Of a stretch of DNA of 64,000 bases, positions 24,189 to 31,453 are shown one piece after another. The notes beneath the pieces were generated by a model. That model was not told the DNA's origin and searched no databases. It saw only the letters and a program-made list of their open reading frames with translations. A program made the translations under genes and the position numbers. Numbering within the stretch: the stretch's first letter is position 1; every line of letters starts with the position of its first letter. The DNA is from JBFWYO01 sp050186335 (lineage in GTDB: Bacteria > Pseudomonadota > Alphaproteobacteria > Bin65): NCBI GenBank assembly GCA_050186335.1, contig JBFWYO010000009.1, forward strand, positions 11,480 to 75,479, in the 5' to 3' direction.

Positions 24189-26426
24189 ATGAGCATCCGT
24201 GCGCGATTACTTCTGCTCGTGTTGGTGGCCACTCTGGTGCCGGCGATCCTGCTCGGCATTCGTTTCTATCATAACCGAACGGATGAAATCGCCGCCGCGC
24301 AGCTCAATTTATCTACTCTGACGCAAAGCATCGCACGCGACCTCGACGAGACCGTTCAGGGTACGGCACAACTGCATTACGGATTGGCGCGGGCGCGCGA
24401 TCTGGATACGCGCGACAAGGCGGCATGTTCGGCGTTTCTGTCGGCAGTGCGAGAAAAGCATCCGCAATACACCGGCATCCTGACCATCGATCCGGACGGT
24501 AATCTGTTTTGCGATTCGCTGAAGACCGGGCGCGTGCTCGACCTGCGCGACCGCGACTATTTCAAGAACGCGCTGGCGGCGACCGAGCGCGTGATCCTCG
24601 AACCCGCTTTCGGCCGACTTACCGGCATATCGGTGCTACAGAGCGCGTATCCGGTGCGCAGCGAAACCGGGCAGTTGAAGTTCATCCTGCTCGCCTCGCT
24701 GAATCTGCAGAAATTCGCGAGCAATCATCACCAACGCCTGCCGCGCGGCATGGAATTGCTGCTCGTCGACAAGAAGGGCACGGTGCTGGCGTGGTTGCCG
24801 GATGAGGAACGCGGCAAGCTCAAGGGCACCACGCTGATCAATACCCCGTTGTTCCAGTTCGCCTCGGCGGCCCCCGGCCCGCGCAACCGCGAGATTACTA
24901 GCCTCGACGGCAACGACTATTTCTGGGCCACGGCCGCGGCTTCGGCGGCGCCCGATCCCGGGCTTTACGTGATGGTCGGCGTCGCCAAACACCGTTTGGT
25001 CGCCGAGGCCAATCGCCGCATGACCGAGGACATGACGATCCTTGCACTGGTGTCGCTGTTGTTGTTCGGCGGCGTGTGGGCCCTGGCGGAGCTGGGGATC
25101 CGCCGCCAGGTCGGACGCATTGCCGCGATGGCGGCGGCGCTCGGCCGCGGCGATCTGAGCACGCGCATCCTGCCGCCGCATCCGCGCGGCGAACTGGGCG
25201 AACTGATGACGGTATTAAACGGCACCGCGGAGTCGCTCGAACGGCAACGCGCCGCGATCGCGGAACTCGACCAAAAGCTCCGCATGTCGCAGAAGATGGA
25301 ATCTCTCGGACACCTGACCGGCGGCATCGCACATGATTTCAATAATCTGCTCACTGTCATTCTCGGCAACGCCGAAATCTTGACGGAGAAGCTCGCCAAG
25401 GATGAACGGCTGCGCGCACTGGCAGAAATGACCAGGAACGCAGCGCTGCGAGGTGCCGCGCTGACCAGTCGCCTGCTCGCCTTCGGGCGCCGCCAAGCGC
25501 TGAATCCGAAGGCTACCGACATTAACAAGCTTATCCTCGGCATGGACGGCTTGCTGCGACGAACCTTGGGCGAACAGGTCGAAATCGAAGTCGTCAACGG
25601 CGGTGGGCTGTGGACTGCCTTGATCGACGCAGCGCAACTCGAAAGCGCCGTGCTGAATCTTTGCATCAATGCGCGCGACGCGATGCCCGACGGCGGCCGG
25701 CTGACCATCGAGACCGCCAACGTTCGGCTCGATGCGGCTTACGCCGCGCGCCAGGCCGAAGTCGAACCGGGGCAGTATGTTATGATCGCCATATCGGATA
25801 CCGGCACCGGCATGGACGCCGAAACTTTGACGCGCGCCTTCGACCCGTTCTTCACCACCAAGGATGTCGGCAAAGGCAGCGGACTTGGGCTCAGCATGGT
25901 TTACGGCTTCGTCAAGCAATCGAAGGGACACGTCCGCATCTACTCCGAGATGGGGCATGGCACGACGGTGAAGCTCTATTTGCCGCGTGCCGGCGAACAT
26001 CCGGAGTCGACCGACGACAAGCCGAATGCAGCAATCGAGCAAGGCAACGGAAAAATCCTGCTGGTCGAAGATGACGATCTGGTGCGCAACCATGCGGAGG
26101 CGCAGTTGAAAACCTTCGGCTATGACGTCGTCGCCGCGCGCAATGGACCGGAAGCTCTGCGAATACTGAACGAAGTGGTCGATTTCGATCTGCTGTTCAC
26201 CGACATCGTTATGCCGGGCGGAATGAGCGGCCGGCAACTGGCCGAGGAAGCCGCGAAGCTGCGTCCCAATCTACCGGTGCTGTTTACCTCCGGATACACC
26301 GAAAACGCCGTCTTGCATCACGACCGCCTCGATCGCGGTGTGCACCTGTTGCAGAAGCCGTATCGGGGGCAGGAATTGGCTGCAAGAATTCGTGCGGTGC
26401 TGGACGCAGAACGCCGACGAAAATAA
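24189..26426 (+). CDS. Cache-HAMP hybrid histidine kinase with receiver domain
   Basis: A 745-residue membrane sensor. TM1 (residues 4-24, LLLLVLVATLVPAILLGI) is followed by a periplasmic double-Cache-like region to about residue 280. TM2 (TILALVSLLLFGGVWALAEL), a HAMP linker and coiled coil, and the H-box GGIAHDFNNLLTVI with H382 come next. The ATPase domain shows NARDAMPDGG, DTGTGMD and GSGLGLSMVYGF. The receiver domain has acidic VEDDDL, the phospho-acceptor D672 in FTDIVMPGGMSG, and a KPY lysine. The start is the ATG giving MSIRARLLLL; an in-frame ATG 38 codons upstream adds a non-membrane stretch and is less likely. No cognate regulator is adjacent. Confidence 0.92.
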   Translation: MSIRARLLLLVLVATLVPAILLGIRFYHNRTDEIAAAQLNLSTLTQSIARDLDETVQGTAQLHYGLARARDLDTRDKAACSAFLSAVREKHPQYTGILTIDPDGNLFCDSLKTGRVLDLRDRDYFKNALAATERVILEPAFGRLTGISVLQSAYPVRSETGQLKFILLASLNLQKFASNHHQRLPRGMELLLVDKKGTVLAWLPDEERGKLKGTTLINTPLFQFASAAPGPRNREITSLDGNDYFWATAAASAAPDPGLYVMVGVAKHRLVAEANRRMTEDMTILALVSLLLFGGVWALAELGIRRQVGRIAAMAAALGRGDLSTRILPPHPRGELGELMTVLNGTAESLERQRAAIAELDQKLRMSQKMESLGHLTGGIAHDFNNLLTVILGNAEILTEKLAKDERLRALAEMTRNAALRGAALTSRLLAFGRRQALNPKATDINKLILGMDGLLRRTLGEQVEIEVVNGGGLWTALIDAAQLESAVLNLCINARDAMPDGGRLTIETANVRLDAAYAARQAEVEPGQYVMIAISDTGTGMDAETLTRAFDPFFTTKDVGKGSGLGLSMVYGFVKQSKGHVRIYSEMGHGTTVKLYLPRAGEHPESTDDKPNAAIEQGNGKILLVEDDDLVRNHAEAQLKTFGYDVVAARNGPEALRILNEVVDFDLLFTDIVMPGGMSGRQLAEEAAKLRPNLPVLFTSGYTENAVLHHDRLDRGVHLLQKPYRGQELAARIRAVLDAERRRK

Positions 26427-26539
26427 GATGAAATGGTGAGGAAACGCCGATTTTTTTGTACGCTCTTCGACGCCGCCCTCCCACGCAAGTCTTGTTACGA
26501 CGTTTACCGGCGGGCCGTGTTTTGCACGTTGAATTCCAG

Positions 26540-26558
26540 CTATCGACGCCTTCGATAG
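26540..26558 (+). promoter_or_regulatory. Hairpin in gap before gentisate dioxygenase
   Basis: CTATCGA-CGCCT-TCGATAG, a perfect 7-bp stem. It is followed by an A-rich rather than T-rich tract, so it is a weak terminator candidate on the plus strand. It could equally be an operator for the downstream ring-cleavage gene. Confidence 0.35.
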
Positions 26559-26713
26559 GCAAGACGAAAAACCATCGTTCGCCTAACTTCGCGTGCGGTC
26601 CTATTTTGCGGGCTGTGTAGCCGATTTCCGCGACGGGAGATTAAGAATCTAAATCTACATCTCGAAGTTCGGGGCGGAAGTTCAGGTCCGGCATTTCAAG
26701 GGAGCAAGCATTC

Positions 26714-27763
26714 ATGGATGACCGCGGTGTTGTCGTTCCACGTCCGGTTGCCGACGCATATTACCAAGATCTCGATGCGCGAAACCTCTATCCGATCTGG
26801 GAGGTCATCAAAGATCTGGTGCCGCTGCAGCCCAGGACGCCCTGTATGGCGCATCTGTGGCGATACGCGGACATCCGTCCACTGATGATGAAAACACGCG
26901 AAATGATCGACGTCAAAGGCGCCGAGCGGCGCGCGCTGGTGCTGGAGAATCCGGGCATTCGCGGGCGCTGTGCAATCACGCAAACCCTGTACGCCAGCTA
27001 TCAGATGGTGCTGCCCGGCGAGGTCGCCGCCAACCACCGCCACGTCCCAACTGCGTTGCGTTTCGTGATCGAAGGCAGCGGCGCTTATACGGCGGTCGCC
27101 GGCGAGAAGGCGATCATGCGGCCGGGCGATCTGGTGATTACCCCCAACTGGGCGTGGCATGACCACGGCAACGAGAGCGACGAGCCGATCGTGTGGCTCG
27201 ACGGGCTGGACGTGCCCTTGGTTGCGACATTGGACACGTGCTTCAAGGAATATGCCGACAAGGATTCGCAGACGCTGACCCGGCCCGCCGGCGATTCGCT
27301 GGCGCGCTTCGGCCAGGGCCTGGTGCCGGTGGATTACCGCGCGCCAGATCTGGCGAGTCCGGTATTTCATTTTCCCTACGATCGGACGCGGGAAGCGCTG
27401 GAAACCATGCGGCGGACCAGCGAATGGGATCCGTATCACGGGTTGAAGATGCGCTTCGTCAATCCCTCCAACGGCGATCACGTGATCCCGACGATCGGCT
27501 GTTTCATGCAGCTGTTGCCGAAGGGCATGACCACGCTGCCGTATCGATCGACCGACGGTACCGTCTACGTTGGGGTCGAAGGCAGAGGCCGCACTTTCAT
27601 CGGCGAAACGGCGATCGAATGGTCGGCGCACGACGTATTCGTGGTACCTAGCTGGCAGCCGCACCACCATGTGGCCGAGGACGACGCCGTGTTGTTCAGC
27701 TTTTCCGACCGCCCGGTGCACGAGAAGCTCGGCATGTGGCGCGAACAACGAGGTAATGCATGA
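26714..27763 (+). CDS. Gentisate 1,2-dioxygenase-like bicupin
   Basis: A 349-residue Fe(II) ring-cleavage dioxygenase with two cupin domains. The N-terminal cupin has metal-ligand histidines in EVAANHRHVPTALRFV and the later WAWHDHGNES. The C-terminal cupin contains GRTFIGETAIEWSAHDVFVVPSWQPHHHVAED. It opens gentisate between C1 and C2 to maleylpyruvate; close relatives act on salicylate or 1-hydroxy-2-naphthoate, so the substrate is a prediction. GGGAG precedes the ATG. The next gene, a truncated hemoglobin, overlaps by ATGA, and no maleylpyruvate isomerase or hydrolase is in the window. Confidence 0.88.
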   Translation: MDDRGVVVPRPVADAYYQDLDARNLYPIWEVIKDLVPLQPRTPCMAHLWRYADIRPLMMKTREMIDVKGAERRALVLENPGIRGRCAITQTLYASYQMVLPGEVAANHRHVPTALRFVIEGSGAYTAVAGEKAIMRPGDLVITPNWAWHDHGNESDEPIVWLDGLDVPLVATLDTCFKEYADKDSQTLTRPAGDSLARFGQGLVPVDYRAPDLASPVFHFPYDRTREALETMRRTSEWDPYHGLKMRFVNPSNGDHVIPTIGCFMQLLPKGMTTLPYRSTDGTVYVGVEGRGRTFIGETAIEWSAHDVFVVPSWQPHHHVAEDDAVLFSFSDRPVHEKLGMWREQRGNA

Positions 27764-28263
27764 CACCCGCTTCCGCCGAACAGCGCCGCGCGCAACTGAC
27801 TGCCGGCATCGTCGCCAAAACCGGCATCGACGAGGCGATGATCGAACGCCTGGTGCGGCGGTTTTACGCGCGCATTCAGGAAGACGCAGTTCTGGCGCCT
27901 ATATTCAGCGCGAAGATCGCCGACTGGGAGCCGCATTTTCAGCGCATGTTCGCGTTCTGGTCGTCGGTCGCGTTGATGACCGGGCGGTATCACGGCAATC
28001 CGATGCAAGTTCACCTGGAACTGCCGATCGACGGGCGGCATTTCGACCGCTGGCTGGGCCTGTTCGAGGAAACCGCGCGCGAAGTATGTCCGCCTGCGGC
28101 GGCGGCGCACTTCATGGAGCGTGCCCGGATGATCGCGCAAAGCCTGGAATTCGGCATCGCCGCGCGCCACGGCGCAATTCTCGGCAAGGCCGAACGGTTC
28201 CGACGCGCCGACCTGGCGGAAACCGCGTCGCCGGCGGAACTCGATCCGGCAAGCCGCAACTGA
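27760..28263 (+). CDS. Group III truncated hemoglobin
   Basis: A 167-residue globin of the TrHbP type. Typical blocks are MIERLVRRFYARIQEDAVLAPIF, WEPHFQRMFAFWSSVALMTGRYHGNPM, and the proximal-His segment DGRHFDRWLGLFEETA. It is longer than average, with a charged C-terminal tail. Such proteins bind O2 or NO. The ATGA overlap with the gentisate dioxygenase gene predicts coupled translation and a shared role, for example oxygen supply or NO protection of the Fe(II) enzyme; that role is inferred. It ends against the convergent LysR gene with no spacing. Confidence 0.9.
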   Translation: MTPASAEQRRAQLTAGIVAKTGIDEAMIERLVRRFYARIQEDAVLAPIFSAKIADWEPHFQRMFAFWSSVALMTGRYHGNPMQVHLELPIDGRHFDRWLGLFEETAREVCPPAAAAHFMERARMIAQSLEFGIAARHGAILGKAERFRRADLAETASPAELDPASRN

Positions 28264-29136
28264 TCAGCCGGCGCTTGCCGCCTCGGCGTGCGCCAGCGCC
28301 CGGATGCTCGCCAACGCCGGCGCGAAATAATCCGGCGTGTCGTCCGCCGGGTAGACCATGTACGCCGGCAACGAGAATGCCGGCGGGCCGGGCACGCGCT
28401 TCAGCCGACCTTCGTCGAGATACGACCGAACCAGGCGCGACGGGAAATAGCCCGAACCGCCCTGCTCCAGGATGTGTTGCAAGCCCAGCCAGCCGATATT
28501 CGCGGTCAGCGCCGGGCCGAAATAATCCGGAAAGCTGGCGCTGTGGCGGGCATAAAATTCCGGGCCCCAATCGATGTAGACGTAGTTCGGCGCGGGATCC
28601 GGGCCGGAATTTCGCGCCGCCTTTGCTTCGGTCGAGACCAGTATAAGTTTTTCCTCGAACAACGGTTCCACCGTCAGGCCCGGCCGGCTTTGCGGCGTGT
28701 ACATGACGCCGATATCGAGCCGGCCTTCGACCAATCCCTGCATCAACTCGGCCTCGAAGCCGATTTCGGCGCGGATTGAAATGTCCGGCGCCGCCTTGCG
28801 CATCAACGGCAGCCATTTCAGCAGCAATTGTTCCCACAGGCCGAATCGCCCGCCGACGGTCAGCGCGGCGCGGAATCCGCGCGGCACGCCGACATCGTGG
28901 CGCGCCTGCTCGACCGTGCGCACGAGCGTCGACGCATGCTTTTCGAACTGCTTGCCGGCCGGAGTCAACGATGCGCCCGCCTTATTGCGAACGAACAGTT
29001 TGCATCCGAGCGCTTCCTCGAGCGTGTGAATACGGGCGCTGACCGTCGATTGCGTGACATGCAGGCGTTCGGCCGCGCTGATGAAATTGCCTGCAGCGAC
29101 CACGCTCAAGAAAGTCCGCGCCAGTTCGGTGTCCAA
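28264..29136 (-). CDS. LysR-family transcriptional regulator
   Basis: A 290-residue regulator with an N-terminal winged helix (ARTFLSVVAAGNFISAAERL, QSTVSARIHTLEEALGCKLF) and a periplasmic-binding-like effector domain. I chose the TTG at 29136 because GGAGG lies 8 bases upstream and the protein then begins MDTELARTFL, the standard LysR start. An ATG at 29199 would add an unusual leader that runs through the palindrome. It is divergent from sodB across a 25-bp palindrome and convergent with the hemoglobin. Likely targets are itself, sodB or the gentisate unit; the effector is unknown. Confidence 0.88.
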   Translation of the reverse strand: MDTELARTFLSVVAAGNFISAAERLHVTQSTVSARIHTLEEALGCKLFVRNKAGASLTPAGKQFEKHASTLVRTVEQARHDVGVPRGFRAALTVGGRFGLWEQLLLKWLPLMRKAAPDISIRAEIGFEAELMQGLVEGRLDIGVMYTPQSRPGLTVEPLFEEKLILVSTEAKAARNSGPDPAPNYVYIDWGPEFYARHSASFPDYFGPALTANIGWLGLQHILEQGGSGYFPSRLVRSYLDEGRLKRVPGPPAFSLPAYMVYPADDTPDYFAPALASIRALAHAEAASAG

Positions 29137-29168
29137 GGCCGCCCCCTCCGTCTTGTCTGCCGGCCATA

Positions 29169-29193
29169 ATAATATCGAATAATTCGATATTAT
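29169..29193. promoter_or_regulatory. 25-bp palindromic operator candidate
   Basis: ATAATATCGAAT-A-ATTCGATATTAT, perfect apart from the single central base. It lies between the divergent LysR gene (TTG 33 bases away) and sodB, in an AT-rich island. The site contains the T-N11-A form of LysR boxes and is a plausible binding site of the adjacent regulator. Confidence 0.65.
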
Positions 29194-29298
29194 AGGCAAT
29201 TATTCTTCGCTTTTTTAATGTCAAAGCCGGACTTACCTTTCGCTCAATGCACGCGTGCGCGGCAGGTCCATCGCCGCGGCAAACGAACGGAGACCGAC

Positions 29299-29928
29299 AT
29301 GCAGATCGTCCTACCGCGGCTGCCGTATTCCGCCGACGCGCTCGAGCCGTACATCTCGCGCGCAACGTTGGAGATTCATCATGGCAAGCACCACAACGCC
29401 TACGTCGAGAAGACCAAAGCCCTGGCGAAGCAGGTACGCTTGGCCGATCTGTCGTTGGAGGACATCGTCGTGCGTACCGCCGGCGAAGACCGGCATCGCG
29501 ACTTGTTCAATAATGCCGCGCAGGCGTGGAACCACAGCTTCTATTGGAACTCGATGCGGCCCGGCGGCGGGCGTCCGAGCGCGGATATCGCCCGACGCAT
29601 CGAGGCCGATCTCGGCGGATATGAAACGTTTCGGAGCCAGTTCGCCGCGGCGGCGACCGGCCAGTTCGGCAGCGGCTGGGCCTGGCTGATCTTGGACGAC
29701 GACCGGCTGCGCGTGACGCACACGTCGAATGCAGACACGCCGCTCGCGCACGGACAGACGCCCTTGCTGACGCTCGACGTGTGGGAGCACGCTTACTATC
29801 TCGACTACCAGAATTGTCGGCCGGATTATGTCGCGGCCGCGCTCGACCATCTGATCAATTGGGAATTCGCCAATCGAAATCTGCTACGGCGTACCGCCGC
29901 GAGCGGCATCCTCAAACCGGTCGCCTGA
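29299..29928 (+). CDS. sodB: Superoxide dismutase (Fe/Mn family)
   Basis: Dismutates superoxide in the cytosol. The 209-residue protein has the metal His in ATLEIHHGKHHNAYV, the NNAAQAWNHSFYW block (Gln in the iron-type position), GQFGSGWAWL, and the DVWEHAYYLDYQN metal motif. The iron form is favoured by the NNAAQ glutamine, but cambialistic use is possible. The ATG at 29299 is preceded by CGGAGA; an in-frame extension lacks family similarity. It is followed 4 bases later by the folate cyclo-ligase gene. Confidence 0.95.
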   Translation: MQIVLPRLPYSADALEPYISRATLEIHHGKHHNAYVEKTKALAKQVRLADLSLEDIVVRTAGEDRHRDLFNNAAQAWNHSFYWNSMRPGGGRPSADIARRIEADLGGYETFRSQFAAAATGQFGSGWAWLILDDDRLRVTHTSNADTPLAHGQTPLLTLDVWEHAYYLDYQNCRPDYVAAALDHLINWEFANRNLLRRTAASGILKPVA

Positions 29929-29932
29929 CGCC

Positions 29933-30607
29933 ATGAACGGCATTGCGAGCGATACATGGAACGACGTTCGCGCATGGCGGAACTATCGCCGTCAGGCGCT
30001 TTTGGCCCAACGCTCGCAGACGGCGCCGGCCGAACGCTATCGCGCGCGCAATGCCATTTCCACGCTGTTGATCGACAATGTCGCGCAGTTGACCGATACC
30101 TGCATCGGCTTTTACTGGCCGATCAAGGGCGAGATCGATCTGCGCGCGTTCATGCGCAACCGGGTGCAACATGGCGCGCGCGCGGCGTTGCCGGTGGTCG
30201 TGGAAAAAGGCGCGCCGTTGGAATTCTGGTCATGGCGGCCGGATATGCGCCTGCAGCGCGGCGTCTGGCACATTCCGATTCCGGCCGAACGGCGGCCGGT
30301 GCGGCCCAGCATATTGTTGGTCGCGCTGCTCGGTTTCGATGATGCCGGGTACCGGCTCGGCTACGGCGGCGGCTATTACGACCGCACGCTGGCGGCGATG
30401 ACGCCGCGGCCGCTGACCATCGGCGTGGGCTTCGAATCGGGACGCATGGCGACGATCTATCCGCAGCCGCACGACATACGCCTGGACGCGATTGCGACCG
30501 AAGCCGGCTTCGTCTGGTGCGAGGAGCCGCGGAATCCCAAGCGCGGGCCGCGCTCGCTGCGCGCAGCGGCAGCAGAGCGTCCGCCGGGGCAACCTGTCGG
30601 GCGGTAG
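29933..30607 (+). CDS. 5-formyltetrahydrofolate cyclo-ligase
   Basis: ATP-dependent conversion of 5-formyl-THF to 5,10-methenyl-THF. The 224-residue protein has RQALLAQRSQ, the FYWPIKGEIDLRAF core, and the signature LGYGGGYYDRTLAAM near the ATP site, followed by IGVGFE. The C-terminal 25 residues are basic and Pro-rich, beyond the usual family end. It lies between sodB and the DUF6306 gene, spaced 4 and 30 bases, so the three are probably cotranscribed. Confidence 0.9.
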   Translation: MNGIASDTWNDVRAWRNYRRQALLAQRSQTAPAERYRARNAISTLLIDNVAQLTDTCIGFYWPIKGEIDLRAFMRNRVQHGARAALPVVVEKGAPLEFWSWRPDMRLQRGVWHIPIPAERRPVRPSILLVALLGFDDAGYRLGYGGGYYDRTLAAMTPRPLTIGVGFESGRMATIYPQPHDIRLDAIATEAGFVWCEEPRNPKRGPRSLRAAAAERPPGQPVGR

Positions 30608-30637
30608 CACCGCACAATGTGCAACGGGAACATCCTC

Positions 30638-31171
30638 ATGACCGAGCCGAAATCCAACCCATCCCCGCCGGCGGTTTCCGACGACGATCCGAATTCGCCG
30701 CCGGGATCGTACGCCTCGCCGCCCTGCTTCATGCACGAATTGAATCCTGCTTATCTCGGTTACTGGAACGCCGCCGAAACCGTAGCGTTGCTGAACGAGC
30801 TGCTGGAGGCGGAGCGCGCCGGGGCCAAGGTGGCAACTGCGCTCGGAAAAACCAGCGGCGACGCCGGAATCAAGACGCTGCTGCGCGGCATCGGCGCCGA
30901 CGAGGCGCATTTCTGTGCGATGCTAAGGCGCGAAATCGAACGCCTGGGCGCCGCGCCGAGCCTGGCGACCGGCGCGTTTTTCGACAAAGTCATGGCTCAG
31001 AAGGCTGTCGACGCGCAGGTCGCGCTGCTGAATAAGGGCCAGCTCTGGGTCGTGCGCCGCATCCGCGACGCGCTGCCGCGGATCAGCGACGATGCGCTGC
31101 GCTCGGAACTCAAGCATATGCTCGACGTTCACGTGCACAATATCGAGCGGTGCCTGCGGCCGACGCGGTGA
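30638..31171 (+). CDS. DUF6306 (ferritin-like helical) protein
   Basis: A 177-residue protein with a Pro-rich leader, the family's SPPCFMHELNPAYLGYWN block, then a helical region with possible metal ligands: LLEAERAGAKVA, ADEAHFCAMLRREIER, LNKGQLWVVRRI, and a final HMLDVHVHNIERCL. The E/H pattern resembles four-helix ferritin-like folds, but metal binding is not proven. An ATG 21 bases upstream is also possible. It is downstream of sodB and the cyclo-ligase, suggesting a redox-stress link. Confidence 0.8.
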   Translation: MTEPKSNPSPPAVSDDDPNSPPGSYASPPCFMHELNPAYLGYWNAAETVALLNELLEAERAGAKVATALGKTSGDAGIKTLLRGIGADEAHFCAMLRREIERLGAAPSLATGAFFDKVMAQKAVDAQVALLNKGQLWVVRRIRDALPRISDDALRSELKHMLDVHVHNIERCLRPTR

Positions 31172-31415
31172 ATTAACATCGTGCGTGCGGCCCATGCTTC
31201 GACTCGACGCTCTCGTGCCGGCTGAGTATGCGGTCGGTTTGTTGCCCGCCGCACCTGCATCCTCCTACTGAGCCGCGCCCGACGCGAGCCGAAAGACGGG
31301 CAACAAGCCGACAGGCTACATTCCCGTTCTCGCCTCTCAGGAGAGTCTCATGGCGGCGGGAAAATAGGACGACGCGTTGGGCGCCCAAGTCGCCTTACCC
31401 GCTCGCCGACGCCCG

Positions 31416-31442
31416 CACCCTCTCCGCTCGACGGAGAGGGTG
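31416..31442. terminator. Bidirectional hairpin between convergent genes
   Basis: CACCCTCTCCG-CTCGA-CGGAGAGGGTG, a perfect 11-bp stem with a 5-base loop, between the DUF6306 gene and the convergent monooxygenase gene. There is no T-run. The core resembles the C/G-tract hairpins elsewhere and may be another member of that repeat family serving as a stop. Confidence 0.55.
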
Positions 31443-31453
31443 CAGATGCCGTC

